In this document: positions 10,108-20,412 of the stretch, piece after piece | Position numbering within the stretch: the stretch's first letter is position 1 | Layout of the letters: each line of letters begins with the position of its first letter | Assembly: GCA_030512295.1 (NCBI GenBank) | Contig: JAULSR010000011.1 | Span: 620,001-684,000, forward strand | Source of the DNA: Bombardia bombarda | Lineage: Eukaryota > Ascomycota > Sordariomycetes > Sordariales > Lasiosphaeriaceae | Reading direction: 5' to 3' | DNA length: 64,000 nt | Notes under the pieces: model-generated | Seen by the model: only the letters and a program-made list of their open reading frames with translations | Told to the model about the DNA's origin: nothing | Databases searched by the model: none | Position numbers and translations under genes: made by a program

Positions 10108-12594
10108 ATGTCGGATGATTCGAACCTCCCTATTGCGCTGAGACGCACGCGGCGCAGCACAAGCAGTCTTGGACCGGCAGACCGCCAAGACCAGGCATCT
10201 CAACAGACGACCAGTGATACAACGGACCAAGTGGTCCCGAATCCACTCACGTCGGCAATTTTATCGACGCCCAAGAAGTGTCGACCCAAGAAGCGGGTGC
10301 GCTTCTCTGATCCCGGGGCTATTCTCAGCGCCCTGGACGATGAACTTTCAACCGGCCTCACGCCTATCATCCGGCGCGCGTCGCTGTCTGTTCTGTCCAA
10401 ATCCCCGCGGAGACGGTCTACTGGTACCCCATCACGGCTGTCGCATGCCTCATCAAATGGCAGCGGCCTTGAACTTGACCAGGACGTGTTGAGCTCCCCG
10501 TGCACCGAGATCCGCATCCTTCCCCTTCGGCAAGTCCTTGACGGGCGCGTCAAACGTCGCATCCGGCGCAATGGGCTGAGTGAGGAGATGAACACGATAT
10601 ACGCCGAACGGAAGCGACGCTCCCAGGACACCAAGGCTGAGATCGAGCGGCTCAAGGCCGAGCTGGCTGAGAAAGACGACGAGATCCACCGGATGCGCGA
10701 CGAGACGCTGGTGCTTGACACCGAACGCGTCTGGGAACTGGAGCGCCAAGTTGCCTCTTTGAAAAGGGAGCTGGCAAACCAGTCAGGCGTGCAACGACGA
10801 CAGGAAGAGACCCCAAGCAGTCCCGCCTTCGACTGGAGCACGGCTGCGCGCGATCCCTTCTCGGACGACTTCATGGACCTGGACGAAAACGATATTGTGG
10901 ATGACGATGACGACCAGCATTTCGGAGACATGACAATGGCGGACCTGGCCTGCAGCACTCCCAGCCGCAGAGGCCGCACATCAATGCCCACACCCCCAGC
11001 TACCAGCCCAGCAATAGCAGCAATGCCAATGACGCCCTGCTCCCATCGGAAGCGCACAGCCATCAGCACGCCCACCTCCCACCACGCCGGCGTCCAGGCC
11101 TCCCTCCCAGACCCCGAAAAAGACCAGCTGGAAAAGGACAGGCAAGACCTCCAAGACGAGCTCGCCTCCCTCCAGCTCGAGATCGCCAAACTGACCACAA
11201 CCCTCGAGTCCTACTCCTCCCTCTCCACCCGCCTCTCGGCCAAACTATCCCCCTTCCCGCCACTGGACTCCTCCTCTCCGACCACAACAACCACTCCCAC
11301 CGCCCCAGAACAACTCCCCAACCCCGACCTCGAATCCCGCCTCTCGTCCCTCCTCCTCACCCTCTCGGACCGCACCGCCGCCCTCCTCCACCTCTCCACC
11401 TCCCTCTCCACCCTCGGCTTCCCCGGCACCGACGCCGCCGAGATCATCCTCTCCCTCTCCCGCACCTTCCGCACCGCCCGCCTCGAGCTCGAATACCTCA
11501 CCCCCGGCGAGATCACCCTGCCGCTGACCTCCGCCGGCGCCGCCGTGCTCGACCTGCTGCTGTCGCGCCTGCGCGAGCTCGCAAAGAAGAACCGCGAGGC
11601 CGACGATGCGATAGACGAGTACCACGCTATCGAGCTGTCGCTGCGGCAGCAGCTCGGCGCGCGCGTGACGGCTATGGATGAGCTGCGCGGGGAGTTGGCG
11701 GGGAGGGATGGGCAGCTGGAGGATAGGGACGGACGGATTGCGGAATTGGAGGTTGGCACGGAGAGGCTGAAGGGTGCGGTGCGGAGCTATACGAGGGATG
11801 TGGGTGAGCTGGAGGTGTTGGTGCAGGCTTTGGAGGGGGAGATTGAGGAGCGGAAGGAAGAGGGCGGGAGGACGGCGGGGAAGATGGCGGAGTTGGAGAG
11901 GAAGTTGCAGGCGGCGGTGGAGAGGACGGAGGGGTTGCGGGGGCAGTTGGCGGGGTATGAGGCGAAGATGGAGATCATGAAGGGTGAGCATGGCGAGGAG
12001 GTGAAGAGGATGAATCGGGCGCATGGACAGGCGCTGGCGTTGAGGGACGCGAGGGTGGCGGAGCTGAGGGGGGAGGTGGAGAGGGTCAATGGCTCGTTGA
12101 GGGCGGCGCATGAGATGGTTAGGGTATTGAGGGTTGAGAATGGAAGGTTGGAGGGGGAGGTGGAGGTGTTGAGCGGGGAGAAGGAGAGGGTGGTTGAGAA
12201 GCGGGAGGGGGATAGGAGGAGGGCGAAGGAGGTGATTGATTCGATGAAGGCGGAGCTGGAGAGGGTGGTGAGGATGAGCGAGGGGTTTTTGTTGGAGGGG
12301 GGGATGACGCCGAAGAAGAAGAGTGGTGGGAAGAGGAAGGGTGTGGGGAGGAGGGATAGTGCGCTTGGTGGGGATGGTGTGGGTGAGGATGGTGAAGAGG
12401 ATGGGGATGGGGATGAAGAGGGACCTGGTAGTCCGTCGAGATTGGTGCTGTCAAGTGGAGGGCTGCTGTCGGGTGAGTTGGCCAAGAAGGGCAAGAGTGT
12501 TGGTGGGGGTAGTGCTGGTAGGAAAAGGAGACGGTATGATAGTGGGTTGGGGTTTTTGGATGAGGATGAGGATGAGGTTGATACACTGGCTTGA
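10108..12594 (+). CDS. Long coiled-coil nuclear-type protein, function unknown
   Basis: Single exon, about 828 aa from the ATG at 10108, chosen because MSDDSNLP begins the protein-like sequence. The N-terminal part is basic and Ser/Thr-rich. It carries KKRVRFSDPG, which fits the RVxF docking motif for protein phosphatase 1, and a TGLTPIIRR patch. A helix at about residues 150-235 (ending in heptad-like KAEIERLKAELAEKDDE) is followed by an acidic linker. Long coiled coils run from about 340 to 720. The C-terminus is basic with an NLS-like GRKRRRY and ends acidic (DEDEDE). The layout (NLS, PP1 site, coiled coil) suggests a structural protein of the nucleus, spindle pole or chromatin, but I do not recognise a named family. 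Third positions and strand composition change sharply near 11600, from C-rich to G-rich. Confidence 0.8.
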   Translation: MSDDSNLPIALRRTRRSTSSLGPADRQDQASQQTTSDTTDQVVPNPLTSAILSTPKKCRPKKRVRFSDPGAILSALDDELSTGLTPIIRRASLSVLSKSPRRRSTGTPSRLSHASSNGSGLELDQDVLSSPCTEIRILPLRQVLDGRVKRRIRRNGLSEEMNTIYAERKRRSQDTKAEIERLKAELAEKDDEIHRMRDETLVLDTERVWELERQVASLKRELANQSGVQRRQEETPSSPAFDWSTAARDPFSDDFMDLDENDIVDDDDDQHFGDMTMADLACSTPSRRGRTSMPTPPATSPAIAAMPMTPCSHRKRTAISTPTSHHAGVQASLPDPEKDQLEKDRQDLQDELASLQLEIAKLTTTLESYSSLSTRLSAKLSPFPPLDSSSPTTTTTPTAPEQLPNPDLESRLSSLLLTLSDRTAALLHLSTSLSTLGFPGTDAAEIILSLSRTFRTARLELEYLTPGEITLPLTSAGAAVLDLLLSRLRELAKKNREADDAIDEYHAIELSLRQQLGARVTAMDELRGELAGRDGQLEDRDGRIAELEVGTERLKGAVRSYTRDVGELEVLVQALEGEIEERKEEGGRTAGKMAELERKLQAAVERTEGLRGQLAGYEAKMEIMKGEHGEEVKRMNRAHGQALALRDARVAELRGEVERVNGSLRAAHEMVRVLRVENGRLEGEVEVLSGEKERVVEKREGDRRRAKEVIDSMKAELERVVRMSEGFLLEGGMTPKKKSGGKRKGVGRRDSALGGDGVGEDGEEDGDGDEEGPGSPSRLVLSSGGLLSGELAKKGKSVGGGSAGRKRRRYDSGLGFLDEDEDEVDTLA

Positions 12595-12848
12595 TTGACT
12601 GTTTCTTGGTTGGAGGGAGTTTGGTGTTTTCTTTGGCATCCTTTTGGATAGCATTTCCTTTGTCCACCTAGTATTTTTTTCATACCATTTACGTACGACC
12701 TTTATCGAATATTATCAACGTTTATGACAATGTTTATGCTTTGATGTCAAGATAGATACATACTGTGCCCTAAGTCTGTATTACCACTGTCATTGGTGGT
12801 GCTGTGAGATATGATTATTTTCCTGCACCTGTCAAAATCCTTGCCTGA

Positions 12849-13184
12849 TCACAGTTCCTTCTCCTTTGAGGAGACTGACGACGCAATAACACCAGCCAAG
12901 GCATTATAAGGTTCATCACGTAAGTCCTGTTCAAGCCAGACACGGAGCATCGCGTGCTTGCCGTTATCGTTGCCGTCGTCTGTGGCCGAAGAGGTAGTTG
13001 GAGGGTGGACGGCCGCATTGTCGACTATTGGTACTAAGGCGCGCAGCAACGTCTCCACGGACCTTTTCGGCCCATACGAGGGACGGGGGACCTGGACGGA
13101 GTCGGAGCTTGCGGATGTTTCGTCTTCACTGGCAGTCGTCTGACTGGTTTCGATCTGGGTTGGATATATGGTCGACATGTTCAT
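12849..13184 (-). CDS. Small hypothetical protein
   Basis: ORF of about 111 aa from the ATG at 13184 (a second ATG at 13178 is equally possible). It lies tail to tail with the coiled-coil gene. The N-terminal half is Ser/Thr/Glu-rich and probably disordered. The middle and C-terminal parts could be helical (SVETLLRALVPIV, HAMLRVWLEQDL, YNALAGVIASSV). I recognise no domain. The helix-like patches and clear start make it more believable than nearby open frames. An upstream 5' exon cannot be excluded. Confidence 0.45.
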   Translation of the reverse strand: MNMSTIYPTQIETSQTTASEDETSASSDSVQVPRPSYGPKRSVETLLRALVPIVDNAAVHPPTTSSATDDGNDNGKHAMLRVWLEQDLRDEPYNALAGVIASSVSSKEKEL

Positions 13185-14550
13185 TGCTACCTGTGATTGT
13201 CCCACTTGGTAAGCTGGACATTTTTCTTACAAGGGGAAAGGGTGTAGGTGCTTTATAGTTCTTACTGTTCACCATATGAAACCGTCCTGGAGACCTCTTT
13301 CGTTGAGGATTGGAGGTTGCTGCCGGGCGAATAGCAGAAAGGCTTGCGTGTAGAAAAGAGAGCCGGTAGAAACAAAAGAAAAGAGCTTGGATACGATCAG
13401 TAGTAGAAGGTAATAGAGGCCCAGGACTCCTCTTTAAGTAAATACGACAGTAGGGGAGATAGGAGTTATGTTAGAGACTAGGAAGAGCGGTCACTGCAGA
13501 ATGTGATGTGGTAGGAAAATCATGAAAAGAGAAAGTGTATCTAGCTCTTCTGATTTCAGCATCTTAATGGGGGCATCTTATACGTTTGTTCGTTACTGGC
13601 GGTGACGAACAAACCTGACAGCCACCACAAACATGGGCTACTACTGACGGTGCATCTCATTCTTTTGCTGGTTCAAATTGCATGTAGTAGTACTCGGATG
13701 ACCGTGGCTGATGGTGGTTCCATGCATAGAAAATTGAGATGTCGACGGCGCTTTTGTCTTGGATTTGAAGCGGTTACCATTTCCCATTTCAGGAAAGAGC
13801 CATTGATTAGCTGGCCACAACGCTGAGCAATCGTGAGCAATGCTCACTACAGAAAATAGAAACGAAACAATTGAATCAACCCCTTCGGCGGTGCAGGGGC
13901 TTCCTAATCGAGCATAAGCTGTGTGCCATTGGCGGGTTTGCAGACCACTTCCATCCAGGATTCTTGGCTGCCTGCTTTGATGGGAACTCTGGTGTGGCTC
14001 GCCAGCCAGACGTCCTGTCTATGACCCTGCAAAGCAATTGGCTGGGTCTCTACTGTGTACTGCGGTATGTCGGACATGCAACCCGACGAGCCGCACACCA
14101 TCGATAATGAGCATGGCGCGCATCGGCCACCAACCAGGCATTTCCAATATCGAGTGTACACAGTACATGTACCATCGATGCATAGACAGGGGTAAAAGTG
14201 TTTCAGATTAGCGTCCCGGGCATCAGCCTGCTGCACTACAGACACTGACAAACAGGTTACTCGTGTTACATCCCACCTGAATACATCATCAGCCACCAGA
14301 GATGACACAAGGCAACCTTGCTCCTTAGTCTGCAGTGTGGCCATTCAGTAATGTACCTGGTACTGTAACTACGTTGGCTGTTGGCGACTATAAGGGAAAT
14401 CCCACAAATCCATTCAACGTGGTGGGGTTCCGCGACGTGGCGGTCAGTTGGCCAGGCAGTCATCCAAGAGCGACACGACTTCCTGCATCGATCAATGTAC
14501 CCCCATTTGCTTAGCACGTCATCGAATGTAAGTGCCAGCCCCTAGCGAAG

Positions 14551-14586
14551 TACATACATACCTACATACATACCTACATACATACC
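14551..14586. repeat. 12-bp minisatellite, three perfect copies
   Basis: The unit TACATACATACC is repeated three times without mismatch. It sits directly before a second tandem repeat. Confidence 0.95.
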
Positions 14587-14587
14587 T

Positions 14588-14649
14588 CAGCCCGTGGTGA
14601 TGAAACATAACTGCAGCCCAGCCCGTGGTGACGAAACATAACTGCAGCC
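14588..14649. repeat. 31-bp tandem duplication
   Basis: Two adjacent 31-bp copies, beginning CAGCCCGTGGTGA and ending AACTGCAGCC. They differ at one base (T versus C at unit position 14), indicating a recent duplication. Confidence 0.95.
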
Positions 14650-16770
14650 CAGCCCAGCCAAACAGACATCGCAACCCACAATCTTACCATCAAAGACAGC
14701 ATAAGAACATCAATTAATCAAGATCAAGAGAGAGAAGAGACTTCTTATTGTCCTATAGCTTGCCTCATCAGATAGATGGAAGGAATCCCAAAAAATCGCC
14801 AACCACCATCACTTTTATCCATCCACCACCAGACCACCAGGCAGCCAATCAACTGCTCAGTGCATATGCATTTATAAACCATACAACTGGGGGCTGCGTG
14901 GTCTCTGCGCTCCCCAAAGCACCCATCATCATCCTGTCCATCCTTCCATCCCTCTCCTATTCCATCTCTCCACCCATCCATCTGATGATTTGTCTCTCAA
15001 GAAAAAAAAAGAAAAAAAAGTGATTTTCTTAAATGTTTTTGTCTGTTAGGTTATTGCGCCATCTGGTCTCTCATCGCCCCATCTGCCTGTCCCTTAGTCC
15101 TTCCTTCATCCTTTCCAAAGTCCGTAACATCTTGGCAAGTGAAAGAAGAAAACCAGGGAGCGAAATATTGACAGCAGAACGGGGTCATCAAGTGGCCGAG
15201 AGTGATGGCAAAAAATGTCGCTGAGTTTGTCGTCGTCCGCCTTCCAAGCAACCATAAGTGTAGGTATGGGACATGTCCGTCCTCGTGCTCGAAAAGGGAC
15301 CAAAAAGAAATTGTGATTCGCTGTTCACTGTTCGCGGTTTGTAGTATGTTGTTTGTCGTGTTAAGTGTCGTTGAGAGCAACTGCGTCCTAGTGCCGTGCG
15401 CCGGGCAAAGGCAAACACCGGCAGGCGCACATCAACTGTCGCCGAGTTTAGGTTGTTGTAATCCGTCCATCTATCCCAAGCAGAGCGGCCAAGGCTCCAG
15501 ATTCAAGAGGATAAGAAAAATGTCGAGAGGGGGTATTGTCGCTGTAGGAAAAAGTCTGTTGATCGCAGTCCATAGCCGCCACCCAGATCCAGAGTCCAGG
15601 CAGGCCGTGAGAGAAACCAACCCCAAGCAGTCAGTCATCCTCCTCTTAAACGCTTGGTCTCCGCAAAGGCATGCCCACTCCCGCGGAAATGGAATGCAGG
15701 CCGAAAAAGAAACATCCGTCCCATCCCCATTCCATCCGTCCATCCGTCACCGGCGCACCCATCCTCCGTGGTGGGATGGCTGAAACCATACCACGTCCTT
15801 GAACATCTAACAAAATCAACACCAGACACCTGCCTGCCTCCGAACAACCAGAGCCAAGACAAATCTTTTTCGTCGTCACACATTAGTATCTGTGACCAAT
15901 GCCCCCCTTGTAAAAAAAAAAAAGAAAGTCGAAAACCCAAGAGAGAAAATCAGAATATGTCCGCAGTTTGGGCATCTCTCTGTCTCCTGACCGTACGCCG
16001 GTCAGCCCAACTGATCGTCCCCCAAAACACCAAATAACGCCGTATAAAGAGGCCCCCAAACCGAAAGCCGAAAAACCAATCCCCCTTCCAAGTCTCGGGG
16101 AGACGTCCGCCATGACAACCCTGTGTCATTCATTCTTTTATCCCCGAGTCTCAAGCCCATCATAATATTGTGACCGTGCCGAAAGATAGTAGCAGACGGG
16201 AGAAAGGAAAGCCTGCATCAGATAACGAACAGGAGAGTCGGGGATTACCGTATAGTGAGTGGAAGGCGACGTGAAAAATAAAGCACCACAACAGCCATCC
16301 ATCAATCATCGAAAGATCTGTAACCAGGAGCCAGGTGAAATGGCCCGGCAGCAAGACTCCCACGCCCTGTTATGTCTATGCCGTGTACATGCGGAAAGGT
16401 TGTTGTATCGAAAAAAAACGGGAGCGAAAATTGGGTAAAACCCGCAAGAGAAATTAGGGTATGATACAACCGACAATGTCGCGAAGATTGTATGGTGGCA
16501 AGTATCGAAGAGGAATGACCTTGGTGCCATGTCAAGCAAACCGAGAGGGCCATTTTTCGTGAGGCGTTGCGATCGTAGCCAGGGCGGTGGGAAGCCCTGT
16601 CGTTGCTTTGGCGGCGCAAAGACTTGGAGGAAAGATGGAAAAATGGGGAGATGGGGAGAGGGAAGTATTATGTACAATCCAGAAAAAGAAAAAAAAGTAC
16701 CAGAAATAGCAAAGTCATATCATGCGTCACCGCCATCGTCGCCACTCTTTTCACGCCAGCTTGAGGTCTC

Positions 16771-18582
16771 CTAGGCCGGCTGAGAGGGCCCCTGGGGCTG
16801 ACCCTGCGGACGAGCACCCCGCTGGCCGCCATAGTTCTGTCGTGGGGCTTGGCTTTGACCTGGTTGGCCCTGGAATCCACGGCCACGACCGCCTCCACGA
16901 TGACCGCCAGCTGGGCCGCGAGTGCTCTGGTAGCCTCCTCGTCCCTGCTGGGGAATGGTAGGGCCAGGGGGACCATTAGGCCGCACATTCTGCGTCTGCC
17001 ACTCGCCCTGACCTGGCAGGGCAGGCTTGGCATGCTGAGTCGAAGATTGCATCTGCTGGACTGGGGGGTTCTGTGGTTGTTGCTGCTGCTGCTGTTGCTG
17101 CTGCTGCAGGCTTTGCTGGTATTGCTGATGCTGCGCTTGTTGTTGCTGGCTTGACTGCGGCTTCAAGTTCGAGATGGGCCGGGGAATGCTCTCGGGGTTC
17201 TCATACACATACAGACTCTTGTCGATGGTCTGAGGAATGGGCTGGATCTCGGTGCCGAGGTCCCGTTCGATGTTGTACAGACTGAAACGGTCTTCCCAGT
17301 TGATCAGGTTAATAGCTAGACCAAGGTGACCATACCGACCAGAGCGACCAATGCGATGAAGGTAGGTCTCGGCATTCTTGGGGAAGTCAAAGTTTATGAC
17401 CACATTCACGGCCTGGATATCGATACCACGGGTGAGGAGATCAGAGCACACCAGGTTGCGGCAAACACCATTGCGGAAATCGTGGAAGACGCGGTTTCTG
17501 GCCTGCTGTGCCATCTTGGCGTGGCTGTAGAAACAGGAGTAGCCAAGTTCTGTAATCTTCTTGGCGAGAAGCTCAACGCGATTCGTCGAGTTGCAAAAGA
17601 TGATGGACTGGTTGATTTGAAGCTTGGAGAACAAAGTGTTCAGACAGTGAACCTTCTGCTTCTCCTCAACGAAGGCGTAGTATTGAGTAATGCCGCGGAG
17701 CGTAAGTTCGTCCATGAGGTTAATCTCGTAAGGGCTGACCATGTTCTTATCAGAGAAGTCCTTGACTGAGAGCGGGAAGGTGGCGGAGAAGAGCATGACC
17801 TGTCGGTCCTTGGGATGGAACTGGAGAAGTTGTTCAATGACGGGAGTGAACTCGGCAGAGAGAAGCTTGTCGGCCTCATCCATGATGAACATGGGGCACT
17901 CGCTCAGGTCAGCTACCTGCTTGCCTGCCAGATCCAAGATTCTGCCTGGAGTTCCGACCACGACATGGACAGGATCCTGCAAGCGAATGATGTCGTCTCT
18001 CAGGCCGGTTCCACCAGTCGTGACCATAACGTTGATGCCAAGATGTTTTCCAAGGGTCTTGCAGACCTGAGATGTTTGCATAGCGAGTTCTCGGGTGGGG
18101 ACGAGAATGAGACATTGGATTTTGGAGACTTTCGGGTTGATCTTTTCGAGGGCGGGAATTACGAAGGCGGCGGTCTTGCCAGTGCCATTCTTGGCGCGGG
18201 CAAGGATATCTCGGCCGGTAAGGGCGACAGGAATGCTTTCCTCCTGAATGGGCGAGGGCTTCTCAAAACCAGCTTCAAAAATGCCCATCAACAGATCTCG
18301 CTTAAGCTTGAAGTCTTCAAACTCCAAGCCTTTGGTGTTTGTTACATCCTGTACCAGACCAGTCAGCCGGGAGATGGTATCACGAATGGAGAAGGAGCAT
18401 TCTGACCTCTGTTTGTTGTCTGGTGTCCCTAGCGGGTAGTTGGAGGGTCTTCTTCCAGTCATCCGGGCCAGAGGCATCACTGTGTGTTTCACTTGTCAGA
18501 GTCGGTACGGCCCGTGGACATGGTGGTGTAAAACCAACCTTAACTTAGCTGCCTTGAACTGATCGGCGAGATTGTCGGCCAT
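16771..18582 (-). CDS. dhh1: DEAD-box RNA helicase Dhh1 (DDX6/Me31B family)
   Basis: Exons 18582-18539, 18479-18407 and 18348-16771 give about 564 aa. Introns of 59 and 58 nt have GT...AG borders and restore the N-terminus MADNLADQFKAAKL and the family segment DWKKTLQLPARDT. All helicase motifs are visible in order: Q motif ending PSPIQ, I AKNGTGKT, Ia PTRELA, Ib TPGR, II DEAD, III SAT, IV IIFCNST, V RGID, VI HRIGRSGR. The C-terminal ~125 residues carry Gln-rich repeats and RGG/Gly-rich patches suited to RNA binding and condensate formation. Dhh1 represses translation and activates decapping in P-bodies, acting with Pat1, Edc3 and Ccr4-Not. The tail is longer and more Gln-rich than in budding yeast. 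It is divergently transcribed from the J-protein gene at 19504. Confidence 0.97.
17064..17160 (-). repeat. CAG/CAA codon repeat encoding poly-Gln in Dhh1
   Basis: A run of Gln codons on the minus strand, seen as TGCTGCTG on plus, encodes a tract with nine or more consecutive Gln and further Q-rich sequence. Mixed CAG and CAA codons reduce slippage but length variation between isolates is expected. Confidence 0.9.
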
Positions 18583-19503
18583 TTTGATGGTGTTTCACGA
18601 CGAGCAAGTCGTGGATGTCGTGGATGTGCAGTTGTTGGTAGTGATGTGGCAGTTGCAGTTCAAGTGCTTGTGGGAGACGGATACCAGGGCAATTAGAAGC
18701 GCAGGCGGTGTATCTGTTATTCGGTGGGAGGTGTTATGGTGATGGAGTTATAACCGGCGGGAAGACGTTGTGATTGTTTTTGTAGTTGGTGACGCAGCGA
18801 GCAAGACCGTTGGTCAGTCGATTGGCTTTGTCTGTTGCTTGCTGGAGGGGCCGCGGGGTGGTTGCTAGCCTGATTGCGGGTCGGGGACGAGTCGAGGTAG
18901 AGGTCGACGTCGGGCCGGGAGGTGTATTGGGGTATTGAAGAAGCAAGTCTTGATTCGTCGGTTGTCGTTGGTTTTCGGATCAGCGCGAGATTGCAGGATT
19001 CGCAGGGTAGAAAAGTCGACTCTGTCGGCGGGACTGTTGATGCTTGTTGTTGAAAAGTCGAGGAGATGCTGGTGCGACAATGTGTTTGTGAGACGCGGGG
19101 CAGAAAAGGCGAAGGCAGCAGGCAGGGCTGGACGACAATTTGTGAAGCCGTCAAAATCCCCCAGCCCAGGGATGATGTTTTTAGCGTCACGTGCGTAGCC
19201 CGCTAGCCGCTCCCAGCCAATTGGACGCTGCTGCTGGATAAGAACTGCGCCCACTGGGCTTGGCTTGGCTGTTTCCGTGCTTCTTGCAGCACCTTCCGGC
19301 GCCCTGGGAAAGCCCCCACTTTACCACTGTACGAAGTACTCGTTCTGCCCAGTTATTTTGAGTTCCTCTACTACTCTAAGCTCCCTTTCGAATTCCTGGT
19401 TCCGTCACTTTAGGTCCGTGACCCCTCCTCAAAGCGATCATTGCTGCTGAAATGGTCCTCCTCCATTCACTGGAGACTCTAAAATGACCGTTCTACCTTC
19501 TTC
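18583..19503. promoter_or_regulatory. Shared divergent promoter of dhh1 and the J-protein gene
   Basis: About 920 bp separates the two divergent starts. It contains a perfect E-box-like CACGTG (19188-19193) and a palindromic CCAATTGG (19217-19224), a possible site for the CCAAT-binding complex in either direction. No coding sequence is supported here. Confidence 0.5.
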
Positions 19504-20412
19504 ATGATGCTATTCAAAACACCGACCGCCGCGCTTTCCTCGAGCGCTGGTGTGTTCTTGTCCCCGCAATTAGCGATAACGTCATCACACAGTTCGCCGT
19601 GTGTGTTCAGTCGTACTCGCAGAACCGCTGCTCCCCAGATCCGACACTTCGCCTCCGTCAAGGACGGTGAGCCGCTCGGAAATGACAAGAGCGGCCCCCA
19701 GGGCCAGTGGCCTACCTCTGCGAACCCGACGCCCTACGAGATCTTCAACCAGTCCCACAGCGCTCCCTACAGCAAGCTGCGCTTCTACGAACTCGTAAAG
19801 ATCTACCACCCCGACCGCCACCACCATACCTCCCACGACGGCATCCCGCATCTCACCAAACTCGATCGGTACCGTCTTGTCGTGGCTGCAAACGACATTC
19901 TCAGCGATCCCGAGAAACGCCGGCTGTACGACCTGCACGGGGCTGGCTGGGGCGCCGAGCCAGACTTGCGCAGCAGCTACCGCGCGGCCGATCGATCGTG
20001 GCGGGACAAGGCGGATAATGCCAGCATGAACGCTACGTGGGAGGACTGGGAGCGGTGGTACGATCGACGAAACGGGAAGAAGCAGGAGCCGCTCTACACC
20101 TCGAATGGGGCATTCGTGGGAATAATTGCCGCGTTCGCCATCATGGGCAGCTGGGCACAGGTGACGAGGGCGGGCAAGAACTCTGTGAACCTACTTGACA
20201 TGCGAGAGAAGCACGATGCGGCGATCAGCAGGGAGATGCAACAGCAGCACGAGGCTACTGTCGGGCTGGGCAAGGAGGCGCGGGTGCAGACGTTTCTGAG
20301 GCAGCGCGACGGCTGGGGCTATCACGACCCTTCGGGCACTCCCAGCGACTTTTCCTATCGTGCCAAGTCCTCCCGCCCCTCGCGTACCAAGGAGAAAGAG
20401 GAAGGAGATTGA
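19504..20412 (+). CDS. Mitochondrial-type J-domain (DnaJ) protein with a membrane segment
   Basis: Single exon, 302 aa; ATG at 19504 with a second ATG directly after. The first ~60 residues are rich in Arg and Ser/Thr with few acids and end in RHFASVK, which suits a mitochondrial presequence. A J-domain follows at about 75-145 with the catalytic HPD in KIYHPDRHH, then SDPEKRRLYD. A hydrophobic segment near residue 205 (GAFVGIIAAFAIMG) is probably a membrane anchor. The C-terminal ~80 residues are charged. J-proteins stimulate Hsp70 ATPase; the context suggests an inner-membrane partner of mitochondrial Hsp70, but which process it serves is not shown. Confidence 0.88.
   Translation: MMLFKTPTAALSSSAGVFLSPQLAITSSHSSPCVFSRTRRTAAPQIRHFASVKDGEPLGNDKSGPQGQWPTSANPTPYEIFNQSHSAPYSKLRFYELVKIYHPDRHHHTSHDGIPHLTKLDRYRLVVAANDILSDPEKRRLYDLHGAGWGAEPDLRSSYRAADRSWRDKADNASMNATWEDWERWYDRRNGKKQEPLYTSNGAFVGIIAAFAIMGSWAQVTRAGKNSVNLLDMREKHDAAISREMQQQHEATVGLGKEARVQTFLRQRDGWGYHDPSGTPSDFSYRAKSSRPSRTKEKEEGD

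Larger units (their letters stand above)
13185..16770. other. Long gene-free stretch with low-complexity DNA
   Basis: No convincing gene in 3.6 kb. It holds two minisatellites (14551-14649), A-rich tracts near 15001-15020 and 15911-15925, and C/T-rich runs of the CCATC type. The right end (roughly 16500-16770) is probably the 3' UTR of dhh1, which ends at 16771. ORFs of 193 aa or less on either strand lack motifs and have unnatural composition. Confidence 0.55.

Noticed and set aside
15202..15783. 193-codon open frame in the gene-free region after 13.2 kb
   Set aside because: Starts with GTG, no domain, and composition (Cys, Pro, His, Arg) is that of non-coding DNA.
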